Positions 32,360 through 43,387 of a stretch of 64,000 nt of DNA are shown here, in pieces (within the stretch, counting starts at the first letter, position 1; each line of letters begins with the position of its first letter). Made by a program: the position numbers and the translations under genes. The stretch spans positions 1-64,000 of the forward strand of contig NZ_AKGD01000003.1 in the NCBI RefSeq assembly GCF_000271305.1. The letters are read 5' to 3'. The stretch comes from Hydrocarboniphaga effusa AP103 (lineage in GTDB: Bacteria > Pseudomonadota > Gammaproteobacteria > Nevskiales > Nevskiaceae). The notes under the pieces were generated by a model, which saw only the letters and a program-made list of their open reading frames with translations, made no database searches and had not been told where the DNA came from.

Positions 32360-32809
32360 ATGGACGCACTCGATCTCGACATGTTCGCGAGGCTGGCCTT
32401 CGCCACGCTCGCCGGGGGCGTGCTCGGTCTCAATCGCGAACTCAAGAACAAACCCATCGGTCTGCGTACGCTGAGCATCGTTTCGCTGGCCTGTTGCACG
32501 CTCACGCTCGCAAGCCTGCGATGGGGTGAGCAGCATGGCGAGGCGCCCGAAACCGTCGGCCGCGCAATCCAGGGCCTGCTGGCCGGCATCGGCTTTCTCG
32601 GCGGCGGTGTGATCTTCCGGACCGGGCTCCATGATGTTCGCGGCCTCACGACGGCTGCGATCGTCTGGCTGACCGCGGCGCTCGGCATCGCGAGCGCGCT
32701 GGGGTCTTACTGGCTGGTCGGCTCGGCGGTGGCCATTGCGCTGCTGATCGTGATTCTGGGCGGTCCCCTCGAGAAGCTCTTGCACAAGAGCGACGACGAT
32801 CGATCCTGA
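32360..32809 (+). CDS. MgtC/SapB-family membrane protein
   Basis: A 149-residue inner-membrane protein with four or five hydrophobic segments. It has LGLNRELKNKPIGLRT near residue 23 and GFLGGGVIFR near 78, characteristic of the family. MgtC proteins are linked to magnesium limitation and ATP synthase control; this short version lacks the C-terminal ACT-like domain. There is no link to the fds operon beyond position. Confidence 0.85.
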   Translation: MDALDLDMFARLAFATLAGGVLGLNRELKNKPIGLRTLSIVSLACCTLTLASLRWGEQHGEAPETVGRAIQGLLAGIGFLGGGVIFRTGLHDVRGLTTAAIVWLTAALGIASALGSYWLVGSAVAIALLIVILGGPLEKLLHKSDDDRS

Positions 32810-32950
32810 ATCGAATGCAATCGGTGACTGGCGATGTCCCGATGCGGGCGCCTGGATTGGCTTTGCTGTTGATGCTGTTGGTCAGCCCGATCCGTCGGTT
32901 CTCGAATCGGGAGACGGGTTTCTCTTGAACCCGGGCATCGAAGATGGAAA

Positions 32951-33027
32951 TGGTCGGGGTAGACGGATTCGAACCGCCGACATCCTGCACCCAAAGCAGG
33001 CGCGCTACCAGACTGCGCTATACCCCG
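32951..33027 (-). tRNA. tRNA-Pro (anticodon UGG)
   Basis: A 77-base cloverleaf on the minus strand. It has 5' CGGGGTA, the D arm TAGCGCAGTCTGGTAGCGC, and the anticodon stem CCTGC/GCAGG closing TTTGGGT (UGG). The T loop is GTTCGAATC, and CCA is encoded at 32951-32953. Confidence 0.95.
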
Positions 33028-33103
33028 ATATACCGCTGAAGACTTGCAAGGCCCGGAACGAGCCGGGGCGCGATTATCCTCGTCGCTGGTGTGAGCGGTC
33101 AAT

Positions 33104-33134
33104 CAAAAAGAAGGCCCCGCTCGGCGGGGCCTTC
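33104..33134 (-). terminator. Rho-independent terminator of the OmpA-family gene
   Basis: A perfect 11-bp stem GAAGGCCCCGC (33110-33120) / GCGGGGCCTTC (33124-33134), loop TCG, followed on the minus strand by a T-run (A-run 33105-33109). It lies 27 bases past the stop codon. Confidence 0.93.
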
Positions 33135-33160
33135 ATCGTTTCTGCGTCAGCGGGCGACGA

Positions 33161-34525
33161 TTACTCGACGATCTTGAGCTCCACGCGGCGGTTGAGCTCG
33201 CGGCCGTCGTCGGTCTCGTTGTCGGCGACCGGGTGGCTTTCGCCGTAGCCCTTGGCGCTCATGCGACCGGCGTCGATGCCCTTGCCGATCAGGTACTGCA
33301 TGACCGACTGCGCACGGTTCTCGGAGAGCTTCTGGTTGTAGCTGTCGCTGCCGCGCGAATCGGTGTGGCCGCCCACTTCGACGCGAATCTCGGCGCGGGC
33401 GGTCAGCGCGTCGGCGACGCCGTCGAGGATGGTCTTGGCGTTGGCCGTCAAACGGGCCTGGTTGAACTCGAAGGTCACGCCCTGCAGCACGATGGTGTCG
33501 CCGGCCGCGCAGCCTTCGAGCGTGATCGCCTCGCCCGGCGCCGGGGTCTTGCAGCTCGGCGGCGGGGCGACCGGGGCCGGCAGCGGGCAGCCGTTCTCGT
33601 CGACCGTGGTGCCCGGTGCGGTGCCCGGGCAGCGGTCGAGACGGTCGACCACGCCGTCGCCGTCCTCGTCGCCTTCGGCCGCGACCGGAACCACCGCCGC
33701 CGGTTCGGTGTTGGAGGCGGTGACTTCGGGCTGCGGCACGCCGCCGAACGGAATCATCAGGCCGATGTTGCCGACGATGTCGCCGAAGTCCTTGTAGCCG
33801 GCGTCGCCGTCGTCATGAGTGTCCCAGCGGTACAGCACTTCCGTGCGCAGGGCGGTGCCGGCGTCGGTGAGCTTGTACAGGTAGCCCAGGCCCGCGCCGT
33901 AGACCACGCTGTCGTAATTCTTGAGCGAACCGGGCAGGTCGTCGGTGCGGCCGTACTGCACGCTGCCGATCGCGTAGAGATCGCGCAGGCCGCTGAACGG
34001 GGAGACCAGCAGCGACAGGCCGCCGCCGTAAAGGGCGGCCGAGCCGTTGCCCTGCACATTGTTCGAGAAGCGGTTGTAGTAGCCGTTCAATTCGATCGCC
34101 AGGGCCGAGCCGAGCTTCTTGCCGAGGGCCAGCGTGGCGCCGTAGCCGTCGTCGGTCGGTCGATCCTTGTCGCCCCAGACGTAGGTGAACATCGGGGCGA
34201 CGTACCAGCGGTCGCCGATCGTGTCGTTGGCTCCGTTGCGGCCGCTGCGGCTTTCCTCGACAGGCGGATTGGCCGATGCCTCGTCGCTCGCGACGGTTTC
34301 GGCCGCGGGCGCTTCGGGCGCAGCCTCCATCGGCGCGGCTTCGGTCGCGGTGGCTTCGACCGGAGCGGTTTCGACGGGGGCCACGACGGCGGCGTCGGCC
34401 GGCGGGACCTCGGCTGCGAGCGTTTCCGCCGGAACGGATTCGGTGGCCGGCACGGCATCCTGGGCAAGCGCCGGTGTGGCGACGGACAAGGCGGCCAGGC
34501 CGCCCAGCAGTACGGAACGGATCAT
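33161..34525 (-). CDS. OmpA-family outer membrane protein
   Basis: A 454-residue outer membrane protein. It has a signal peptide (VATPALA/QD), then a low-complexity Ala/Pro/Glu/Val linker (about 22-95). A beta-barrel domain with alternating aromatic strands (about 100-270) follows, then thrombospondin-3-like calcium repeats (EDGDGVVDRLDRCPG, about 300). The C-terminal OmpA peptidoglycan-binding domain has HTDSRGSDSYNQKLSENRA (about 395-413). It likely anchors the outer membrane to peptidoglycan. It is monocistronic with its own terminator. Confidence 0.9.
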   Translation of the reverse strand: MIRSVLLGGLAALSVATPALAQDAVPATESVPAETLAAEVPPADAAVVAPVETAPVEATATEAAPMEAAPEAPAAETVASDEASANPPVEESRSGRNGANDTIGDRWYVAPMFTYVWGDKDRPTDDGYGATLALGKKLGSALAIELNGYYNRFSNNVQGNGSAALYGGGLSLLVSPFSGLRDLYAIGSVQYGRTDDLPGSLKNYDSVVYGAGLGYLYKLTDAGTALRTEVLYRWDTHDDGDAGYKDFGDIVGNIGLMIPFGGVPQPEVTASNTEPAAVVPVAAEGDEDGDGVVDRLDRCPGTAPGTTVDENGCPLPAPVAPPPSCKTPAPGEAITLEGCAAGDTIVLQGVTFEFNQARLTANAKTILDGVADALTARAEIRVEVGGHTDSRGSDSYNQKLSENRAQSVMQYLIGKGIDAGRMSAKGYGESHPVADNETDDGRELNRRVELKIVE

Positions 34526-34799
34526 GTGTTGTTAACTCCCCTCGGAGGGTTTTAGTTCGTGTCGACGTTGGTGATGCTTTCTGAACGACCGCCGCGTCTA
34601 CGGTCGCCCACCCTGATATGACGTTTTGTTCACGTCCGCCGGGCTTGTAGCACGCAGGCCCAGGCCCCTCAACCGCGGCCCCGGCGATCCGTCATGTCCC
34701 GATCGTGCGTTTAGCGAACGCGCGCCGGTATACTGCGCGCCCTCTGAAGTACCCCTGAATCCCCTTCCGCACACGCTCCCCAGCGAGCCCCGAGTGATC

Positions 34800-35895
34800 A
34801 TGGAACTCAACCAGATCAAAAGTGAGATTACGGCCCTGCGAGCGCGTTTCGACGCGCTCCGGGGCTATCTTTGACTACGATGTGAAGAAGGACCGGCTCG
34901 TCGAAGTCAATGCCGAGCTCGAGTCCGCCGATGTCTGGAACAAGCCCGAATACGCCCAGAACCTCGGCCGCGAGCGCGCCAAGCTCGAAGCGGTCATCGA
35001 GCCGATCGACAAGGTCACGGCCGGCCTGAAGGATGCCGAGGAGCTGCTCGAACTCGCCGAGATGGAGAACGACACCAGCCTGATCGCCGGTGTCGAGCGC
35101 GACGTGCTCGCGTTCATCGCCATCGCCGAGGACATGGAGTTCAAGCGCATGTTCTCGGGCGAGCAGGACACCAGCAACGCCTTCCTCGACATCCAGGCCG
35201 GCGCCGGTGGCACCGAGGCGCAGGACTGGGCCGAAATGCTGCTGCGCATGTACATGCGCTGGGCCGAAGGCAAGGGCTTCAAGGTGGAACTGCTCGAGCG
35301 CTCCGACGGTGAAGTCGCCGGCATCAAGAGCGCGAGCATCAGCGTCGAAGGCCCGTATGCCTACGGCTGGCTGCGCACCGAAACCGGCGTGCATCGCCTC
35401 GTGCGCAAGTCGCCGTTCGACTCGGGCAACCGCCGCCACACGAGCTTCTCGGGCGTGTTCGTGTCGCCCGAAATCGACGACAACATCGAGATCGACATCA
35501 ACCCGGCGGACCTGGAAGTGGACACCTTCCGGAGTTCCGGCGCGGGCGGCCAGCACGTCAACAAGACCGAGTCGGCGATCCGCATCAAGCACGTGCCGAG
35601 CGGCATCGTGGTGGCCTGCCAGACGCAGCGCAGCCAGCATGCGAATCGCGACAAGGCGATGAAGATGCTGCGCGCCAAGCTCTACGAGCAGGAGCTGTCC
35701 AAGCGCACGGCCGCCGCCAAGGTCGTCGAAGACAGCAAGGCCGACATCGAGTGGGGCAGCCAGATCCGCAGCTACGTGCTCGACCAGTCGCGCATCAAGG
35801 ATCTGCGCACCGGTGTCGAAATCGCCGATACGCAGAAGGTGCTCGACGGGCACCTCGATCCGTACATCGAAGCCAGCTTGAAGCAGGGTTTGTGA
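34800..35895 (+). CDS. prfB: peptide chain release factor 2 with programmed +1 frameshift
   Basis: RF2 ends translation at UGA and UAA. ATG 34800 opens 24 codons ending CTT TGA C (34869-34875), with an internal CGGGGC Shine-Dalgarno-like stretch just upstream: the classic autoregulatory site. Slipping by +1 continues DYDVKKDRL to 35895, for 364 residues in all. The catalytic GGQ is in GAGGQHVNK. When RF2 is scarce, the stalled UGA favours the shift. It lies upstream of lysS, a common gene order. Confidence 0.97.
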
Positions 35896-35902
35896 TGTAA
35901 AA

Positions 35903-36073
35903 CCCCTCTCCCTCCGGGAGAGGGCGGGGTGAGGGCCTGGCCGTGACGGCGAACGTCGTTTTCGCGGCAAAGGGGGGGGGGGGGGGGGTCTTGGCCGTGA
36001 CGGCGAACGTCGTTTTCGCGGCAAGGCCCTCATCCGGCGCTACGCGCCACCTTCTCCCGGAGGGAGAAGGCAA
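35903..36073. repeat. composite repeat with poly-G tract between prfB and lysS
   Basis: Family A palindromes lie at both ends. Inside is a 33-bp direct repeat (35938-35970 and 35992-36024) that begins TGGCCGTGACGG. The copies are parted by a homopolymer of 17 G (35972-35988). No gene is visible. The tract is either a slippage-prone element in the lysS leader or an assembly weak point. Confidence 0.85.
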
Positions 36074-36093
36074 CAGCGTTACGAGACAGACAG

Positions 36094-37583
<1,490 letters not shown>

Positions 37584-37608
<25 letters not shown>

Positions 37609-37676
37609 TCAGACCTTGCACGAGCGAGCCTTGAAATCCCCGGCTCACTCCCGCAGATGAGGCCCGAACATTGATC
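37584..37676 (+). repeat. duplicated 3' end of lysS
   Basis: The last 24 bases of lysS plus 3 beyond the stop (37584-37610, starting CCCGCAGATGA) recur at 37650-37676 with two mismatches, including the stop codon. This is a scar of a local tandem duplication or of an earlier insertion. Confidence 0.75.
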
Positions 37677-37761
37677 GAGCCGAACTAGGCACCCGGTTCG
37701 GCTCGCAACAAGCAGCCGGAGCTTGAGCGCTCACGCGCAAAGCTCCGGCACCGATGGAATC

Positions 37762-38955
37762 ATGAAAGACCAGGCGGCGCATCGCCGTTTCATTCTGTCG
37801 CTGGGCGCGATCATCGCGCTCGGCCCGCTGTCGATCGACATGTATCTGCCGAGCCTGCCTGCGATCGGGCGGGCGCTCGCGGCCGATGCGGCTTCGGTGC
37901 AGATGTCGGTGTCGGCTTATTTCGCCGGCCTGGCGATCGGCCAGCTCGTGTACGGCCCGATCACCGATCGCTTCGGACGCAAGAAGCCGCTGCTGTTCGG
38001 GCTGGTACTGTTTTCGATCGCCTCGTTCGGCTGCGCGCTCGCGGGCAACATCGATCAGCTCATCGCGTTTCGCGGCCTGCAGGCGCTCGGCGGCTGCGCG
38101 GGTATCGTCGTGAGCCGTGCGCTCGTGCGCGATCACTACGCGGGCAACGAGATGGCGCGCGTGCTGTCTTCGCTGATGCTGGTGATGGGCGTCGCGCCGG
38201 TGCTCGCACCGATGCTTGGCGGCAAGCTGCAGCTCTGGTTCGGATGGAACAGCATCTTTCTGCTGCTCGCCGTGTTCGGCGTGGCGTGCCTGCTGATCAC
38301 CGCGTTTCGGATCGCCGAGCCGCAACGCGAGCGTGCTCCACCGCTCAGCGTGGCGGGCATCGCGCAGGATTACGTGCGCATCCTCAAGCATCGGCGCTTC
38401 ATGGGCTATTCGCTCGCGGGGGCCTGCGGCCAGGCCGGCATGTTTTCGTACATCACCGCATCGCCGTTCGTGTTCATCGACTATTACGGGCTGGCACCCG
38501 ATCGGTACGGCATGCTGTTCGGAGCCAATGCCTGCGGGCTCATCCTCTGTACGCAGCTCAACGCGCTGCTGTTGAGGCGGCTGCGCGCCGAGAAGGTGAT
38601 GCGCGGCGCCCTGCGGGTGCATCTGTTCGGAGCTGCGGTGATGGCGGTTTCGGCTTTCACCGGCTTGGGTGGAATCTGGGGCGTGGTGATTCCGCTGATC
38701 GTGGTGTCGAGCTGCATCGGTTTCACGTTCCCGAACGCGCAGGCCGCGGCGATGGAACCTTTCGGCGGTCGCGCCGGAACCGCTGCGGCGATGCTCGGGA
38801 CTCAGCAGTTCGTGCTCGCGGGCTTTTCGAGCCTGGTTGTCGGCCAGCTGCATACGCCCGGTGCTTCAGGCATGGCGATCGCGATCTTCTGCTGGTCTCT
38901 GCTCGCGCAAGTGGCCTTGCGCGTTCTGGTCAAGCCGCCCCAACAGGCGGTTTGA
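37762..38955 (+). CDS. Bcr/CflA-family MFS drug transporter
   Basis: A 397-residue inner-membrane protein with 12 hydrophobic segments. SIDMYLPSLPAI in TM1 and GQLVYGPITDRFGRKKPLLFG (MFS motif A) are typical of Bcr/CflA. Members export bicyclomycin, chloramphenicol or sulfonamides and some natural products by proton antiport. ATG 37762 is preferred; a TTG at 37723 would add 13 residues. It is convergent with the acyltransferase gene, with only 10 bases between. The substrate is unknown. Confidence 0.85.
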   Translation: MKDQAAHRRFILSLGAIIALGPLSIDMYLPSLPAIGRALAADAASVQMSVSAYFAGLAIGQLVYGPITDRFGRKKPLLFGLVLFSIASFGCALAGNIDQLIAFRGLQALGGCAGIVVSRALVRDHYAGNEMARVLSSLMLVMGVAPVLAPMLGGKLQLWFGWNSIFLLLAVFGVACLLITAFRIAEPQRERAPPLSVAGIAQDYVRILKHRRFMGYSLAGACGQAGMFSYITASPFVFIDYYGLAPDRYGMLFGANACGLILCTQLNALLLRRLRAEKVMRGALRVHLFGAAVMAVSAFTGLGGIWGVVIPLIVVSSCIGFTFPNAQAAAMEPFGGRAGTAAAMLGTQQFVLAGFSSLVVGQLHTPGASGMAIAIFCWSLLAQVALRVLVKPPQQAV

Positions 38956-38965
38956 TCTTCAAGCT

Positions 38966-39907
38966 TCAGGCGGCTTCGCGCCCGTCTCTTGCAGCGGTCG
39001 GTGGTGCTGTCCGCCGCGCGGTCTTGCGGTAGAGGCTGATCTCGCCATCGGGCCGGCGCTTGAAGCGCATGTAGCCCCACCAATACTGCTCTGGATGCGC
39101 CCGCACGCAGGCTTCGGTGCCTGCATTGATCGCGGCGGCCGCCCGCTGCAGATCCTCGCTGTCGTAGCCGGCCGGCGGTTCGACGAAGTGCATGACGAAG
39201 CCCCGCGCCTTCGGCAAGCGCTCGCCGTAGCAGATCAGCACGCGCGCACCCGTGGCCTGCACGAGCTTGGGAATCAGCACCGGCGAATGCGCCTCGATGC
39301 CGAAGAACGGTGCGAACACGCCCTGACCACGCGGCGGATCGCGATCGGGCACCGCATAGATGATTTCGCCGCGCTTGAGCGCACGCAGCAGCTGGCTGCC
39401 GACCGCTCGCTTGCCGTTGCGCTTGACGATCGGCACCACCTGGCCGCCGAAGCGCGAGCGCCCCTTGAGCGCCAGATCGGACAGCGCCGCATACTTCACC
39501 GGCTTGAACAGGCCCGTCATCGTGTAGCGCTCGGACATCGGAATGGCGCTGACTTCGAACGAGCCGAGATGCATGGCGGCCAGGATCACGCCCTTGCCTT
39601 CGGCAAGCGCCTGATCGAGCAGATCCTGCCCGCGAATCTCGACCGTGAGTGCGCGCAGCCGGTCGGCATCGCCGAGATAGATCAGCGGGTACTCGGACAG
39701 GGTCTTGTAGTAGTGCCCGAACGAGCGGTAGACGATGCGCCGGCGTTCGGCGGCGGAAAGTTCGGGAAAGCACAGATCGACGTTGAGCAGCGACAGGCGC
39801 TTTCTCTCCCCGCCGAGGTGCCAGGCGAACCAGCCGACGATCGCGGCGAGTCCGTGCACGAGGCGCAAAGGCAGGCGAGCGACCAGCCTGAGGATGAAGT
39901 TCAACAC
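38966..39907 (-). CDS. LpxL/HtrB-family lipid A acyltransferase
   Basis: A 313-residue inner-membrane enzyme that adds a secondary acyl chain to lipid A from acyl-ACP. It has an N-terminal membrane anchor (LNFILRLVARLPLRLVHG) and the catalytic HX4E motif (AMHLGSFE, about residue 111). YAVPDRDPPRGQGVFAPFFG, where substrates bind, follows. The start is GTG 39907. Choice among LpxL, LpxM and LpxP is not possible from the sequence alone. Confidence 0.87.
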   Translation of the reverse strand: MLNFILRLVARLPLRLVHGLAAIVGWFAWHLGGERKRLSLLNVDLCFPELSAAERRRIVYRSFGHYYKTLSEYPLIYLGDADRLRALTVEIRGQDLLDQALAEGKGVILAAMHLGSFEVSAIPMSERYTMTGLFKPVKYAALSDLALKGRSRFGGQVVPIVKRNGKRAVGSQLLRALKRGEIIYAVPDRDPPRGQGVFAPFFGIEAHSPVLIPKLVQATGARVLICYGERLPKARGFVMHFVEPPAGYDSEDLQRAAAAINAGTEACVRAHPEQYWWGYMRFKRRPDGEISLYRKTARRTAPPTAARDGREAA

Positions 39908-40112
39908 GGTGGATGCGGTTCCGGGGCGGGGCGCCCCATGACGACGGCGGGAAAGCTAGTTTGCCAGCCTGTCATGCAATCGCAAACTGCCGCCGACTCT
40001 GGACGATGCGGGGATGCTTTGCGGCGTCGCGAGTCGCATGCGAGCGCCCCCGCAAGCGCCGTGGCCGGGATGCAGCCCGGGCGTCATGCTCTGGGCTGGG
40101 AGTTCCGTTCCG

Positions 40113-41279
40113 TCAGCCATGGCGCGCGCGCTCGCGATATTCCGCCGGCGCGTTCGGCACCACGTCTTCGAGCGTGCGCCGCGGCGTCGAGCCTGCGCGC
40201 AAAACGGCCGGAGACTCGGTCGGGGATGCAAGCGGAAATACGCTGAACTGGTTCAGGCGCAGGCGCACGTGCGCTCCGGCCAGCAGCGCGGGCACGTCGC
40301 GATGCAGATGCGGAAGCTCGATTTCGAGCTTGGCGCCCGAGGCGCTCGCGATGGCCTCGCTGCGTACGATCGGCCCGGTACGCTGGGTGCTCGAAACGAT
40401 GGCTTCGATCCCCGGATCGCCGGGCTCGGCCAGGCGCAGATCGCTGGGGCGCACGTAGATTTCGACGGCCTCGTCGGCCTGAGTGCGCGCGCTCGCGATC
40501 GAAGGAATCAAGCCGTCGACATGCACCTTGCCGTCGCGAACCTGGCCGGGCAGCACGTTGGTGTTGCCGAGAAACTCGAACACGAACGGGGTCGCCGGCT
40601 TTTCGTAGACCTCGTCGGTGGTGCCGACTTGCTCGATGCGCCCGCGATTCATCACCACCACGCGATCGGCGAGCTCCAGCGCCTCTTCCTGATCGTGCGT
40701 GACGAAGATCGTGGTGTAGCCGGTCGTCTCGTGCAGCTCGCGCAGCCAGCGGCGCAAGTCCTTGCGCACCTTGGCGTCGAGCGCGCCGAACGGCTCGTCG
40801 AGCAGCAGCACGCGCGGCTCGATCGCGAGCGCCCGTGCGAGCGCGACGCGCTGGCGCTGGCCGCCCGAAAGCTGCGAGGGATAGCGCTTTTCGAGCCCGC
40901 CGAGCTGCACCAGATCGAGCAGTTCGAGCGCCTTCTTGCGGATCGCCTCCGCCGACGGCCGCTCCGAGCGCTTCTGCACGCGCAGCCCGAACGAAATGTT
41001 GTCGAGCACGGTCATGTGCCGGAACAGCGCGTAATGCTGGAACACGAAGCCGACGCGGCGCTGCTGCACCGGCAATCCAAGCGTGTCTTGGCCGCCGAAC
41101 AGAATCCGCCCCGAGTCGGCGAACTCGAGCCCCGCAATCGTGCGCAGCAGCGTGGTCTTGCCCGAGCCCGACGGGCCGAGCAGCGCGATCAGCTCGCCCG
41201 AGGCGATGTCGAGATCGACGCCGGCCAGTGCCGGGAAATTGCCGAAGCCTTTGTGAATGCCGCGGATTTGGATGTCCAT
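40113..41279 (-). CDS. cysA: sulfate/thiosulfate ABC transporter ATP-binding protein
   Basis: CysA drives sulfate import. The 388 residues contain Walker [12 protein letters not shown] (about 34-44), the signature [15 protein letters not shown], Walker [13 protein letters not shown], the H-loop VTHDQEEAL and a C-terminal TOBE-like regulatory region (about 240-350). It is the last gene of the operon, separated from cysW by a family B repeat. Confidence 0.94.
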   Translation of the reverse strand: MDIQIRGIHKGFGNFPALAGVDLDIASGELIALLGPSGSGKTTLLRTIAGLEFADSGRILFGGQDTLGLPVQQRRVGFVFQHYALFRHMTVLDNISFGLRVQKRSERPSAEAIRKKALELLDLVQLGGLEKRYPSQLSGGQRQRVALARALAIEPRVLLLDEPFGALDAKVRKDLRRWLRELHETTGYTTIFVTHDQEEALELADRVVVMNRGRIEQVGTTDEVYEKPATPFVFEFLGNTNVLPGQVRDGKVHVDGLIPSIASARTQADEAVEIYVRPSDLRLAEPGDPGIEAIVSSTQRTGPIVRSEAIASASGAKLEIELPHLHRDVPALLAGAHVRLRLNQFSVFPLASPTESPAVLRAGSTPRRTLEDVVPNAPAEYRERARHG

Positions 41280-41283
41280 GTTC

Positions 41284-41382
41284 TTACGGGAGAGACGGGA
41301 GACGGAGGAAGGGAGACGCAGGAAGGGACCGAGTTTTGTGCTTCTGCGTCTCTCGTCTCCCGTTCCCCGTCTCCCGGCGTTT
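41284..41382. repeat. interspersed inverted repeat, family B (copy 2)
   Basis: It lies between cysW and cysA. Repeated GGGAGACG units on one side face CGTCTCCC units on the other across about 30 bases, giving a possible long hairpin in the operon mRNA. Confidence 0.7.
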
Positions 41383-42284
41383 CAATGCCGCCGCGAGGCC
41401 GCGAGTTCGGCGCCATAACGCCATTCGAGCAGGGTCTTGGCGCCGAGCGTGACGAGCGCGAGGATCGCGAGCAGCGAGGCCACCGCGAACGCGGCCGCGA
41501 AGCTGTATTCGTTGTAGAGGATCTCGACGTGCAGCGGCAGGGTGTTGGTGAGCCCGCGAATGTGGCCGCTGACGACCGACACCGCGCCGAACTCGCCCAT
41601 CGCGCGCGCATTGCAGAGCAGCACGCCATAGAGCAGGCCCCATTTGATGTTCGGCAGGGTCACGTGCCAGAACACCTGCCAGCCCGACGCGCCCAGCGAC
41701 AGCGCAGCCTGCTCGTCGTCGGTGCCCTGTGCCTGCATGAGCGGAATCAGCTCGCGCGCGACGAACGGAAACGTCACGAACACGGTCGCGAGCACGATGC
41801 CGGGCCAGGCGAACAGAACCTTGATGCCGTGATCGGACAGCCAGGGCCCGGCCCAGCCCTGGGCGCCGAAGATCAGCACGTAGATCAAGCCCGAAACCAC
41901 CGGCGAGACCGAGAACGGCAGATCGATCAAGGTGACGAGCAGCTGCTTGCCGCGAAAGCTGTGCTTGGTGATCGCCCAGGCCGCGACGATGCCGAACACG
42001 ACGTTGAGCGGGACCGCGACCGCGCAGACCAGCAGCGTGAGCCGGATCGCGGCCATCGCATCGGGCTCGACGATGGCGTCGAAGTAGGCGCCGATGCCGT
42101 TGCCGAGCGCTTCGTAGAACACCGAGACGAGCGGCAACAGCAGAAAGCCAAGCAGGAACAACAGCGCGAACGCGGTCAGCGTGCGACGCAGCCACGGCGC
42201 TTCGGTGATGACCGCGTTCTTCTGGATCAGCGGCTCGAACGGGAGTTTGGGCGGGTCTTGCAGGCTGTGGTCGGTGGTGGTCAT
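41382..42284 (-). CDS. cysW: sulfate ABC transporter permease CysW
   Basis: A 300-residue inner-membrane permease with six hydrophobic segments. The EAA coupling motif [23 protein letters not shown] (about 197) contacts Cys[20 protein letters not shown] and [17 protein letters not shown] are family-typical. It pairs with CysT to form the channel. Its N terminus lies 175 bases after cysT, the gap holding family A repeats. Confidence 0.94.
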   Translation of the reverse strand: MTTTDHSLQDPPKLPFEPLIQKNAVITEAPWLRRTLTAFALLFLLGFLLLPLVSVFYEALGNGIGAYFDAIVEPDAMAAIRLTLLVCAVAVPLNVVFGIVAAWAITKHSFRGKQLLVTLIDLPFSVSPVVSGLIYVLIFGAQGWAGPWLSDHGIKVLFAWPGIVLATVFVTFPFVARELIPLMQAQGTDDEQAALSLGASGWQVFWHVTLPNIKWGLLYGVLLCNARAMGEFGAVSVVSGHIRGLTNTLPLHVEILYNEYSFAAAFAVASLLAILALVTLGAKTLLEWRYGAELAASRRH

Positions 42285-42311
42285 GAAAGAAGCTCACCGC
42301 TGGTTGCCGTT

Positions 42312-42447
42312 GCTCTCTCCCGCTTGCGGGAGAGAGTCCCTGCGAAGCAGGGGAGAGAGGGGTTGTGGGGAAGGAGCGCGCACTTTTCGGGCTGGCCCTC
42401 TCCCGGCGCTACGCGCCGCCCTCTCCCACCAGTGGGAGAGGGGACAG
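42312..42447. repeat. interspersed palindromic repeat, family A (copy 4)
   Basis: The fullest copy in the window, about 136 bp: CTCTCCCGC/GCGGGAGAG, then CCCTGC/GCAGGG, about 45 unique bases, then GGCGC/GCGCC and CTCTCCC/GGGAGAG. It sits between cysT and cysW. The symmetric halves suggest a MITE-like unit. Confidence 0.8.
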
Positions 42448-42459
42448 GCATGGAAGCGC

Positions 42460-43332
42460 TCACGCCTTCGCCCCCTGCCGCTTGCGCGTCCACGCCTGCA
42501 GCAGATTGATCAGCAGCAGCAGCCCGAACGAAATCACCAGCATCGTCGCGGCCACCGTGGTCGCGCCGGCGTAGTCGAACTCTTCGAGCTTGATGATGAT
42601 CAGCAGCGGCGCGATCTCGGATATTCCGGGCAGGTTGCCGGCGATGAAGATGATCGAGCCGTATTCGCCCACCGCTCGCGCGAACGCGAGCGTGGTGCCG
42701 GTGAGCAGCGCGGGCAGCACGGCGGGGAGAATCACGCGCGTGATCGTCTGCCAGCGCGTCGCGCCGAGCGAGGCGGCGGCTTCTTCGAGCTCTTTTTCGG
42801 CTTCTTCGAGCACTGGCTGCACGGTGCGCACGACGAAGGGAAGGCCGATGAAGGTCATCGCCACGATCACGCCGAGCGGAGTGAAGGCCACCTTGATGCC
42901 GAGCGGTTCCAGAAACTGGCCGACCCAGCCGTTGCCGGAATACAGCGCGGTCAGCGCGATGCCGGCGACCGCGGTCGGCAGTGCGAACGGCAGGTCGATC
43001 GTCGCATCGAGCAGTTTCTTGCCGAAGAAGTCGTAGCGCACGAACACCCACGCCACGAGCAGGCCGAAGAAGGCATTGACCGTCGCCGCGACCAGCGCGG
43101 CGCCGAAGCTCAGTTGCAGCGCGGAGGCCACACGTGGCGAGGTGACCACGTTCCAAAGCTGCTGCGGCCCGAGATCGGCGGCCTTGAAGAACACGCCGGC
43201 GAGCGGAATCAGCACGATCAGGCTCAGGTACAGCAGCGTGTAGCCGAGGCTCAGGCCGAAGCCCGGCATCACCGAGCGCTGCCGGGGCGTCGATCGGTCG
43301 ATGATCGACTCAGGTGCCGCCAAAAAGGTCAT
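42460..43332 (-). CDS. cysT: sulfate ABC transporter permease CysT
   Basis: A 290-residue permease with six hydrophobic segments. The EAA motif is EEAAASLGATRWQTITRVILPAV (about 195). IDLPFALPTAVAGIAL and FARAVGEYGSIIFIAGN are typical of CysT/CysU. It is the first of the three core transporter genes and is about 55 bases after the amidotransferase gene. Confidence 0.94.
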   Translation of the reverse strand: MTFLAAPESIIDRSTPRQRSVMPGFGLSLGYTLLYLSLIVLIPLAGVFFKAADLGPQQLWNVVTSPRVASALQLSFGAALVAATVNAFFGLLVAWVFVRYDFFGKKLLDATIDLPFALPTAVAGIALTALYSGNGWVGQFLEPLGIKVAFTPLGVIVAMTFIGLPFVVRTVQPVLEEAEKELEEAAASLGATRWQTITRVILPAVLPALLTGTTLAFARAVGEYGSIIFIAGNLPGISEIAPLLIIIKLEEFDYAGATTVAATMLVISFGLLLLINLLQAWTRKRQGAKA

Positions 43333-43387
43333 GGATCTGAGGTCCGTAGAAGCGGCCCGAAGCGAAAGCCGGTCGAATGGAGGCGAA

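Noticed and set aside
34800..34874. prfB as a pseudogene because of the early TGA
   Set aside because: The TGA is the known programmed frameshift of RF2, with its slippery codon and Shine-Dalgarno-like stretch.
35900..36075. Possible CRISPR-like array between prfB and lysS
   Set aside because: There are only two 33-bp direct repeats, and the spacer is mostly a G homopolymer; no cas genes are present.
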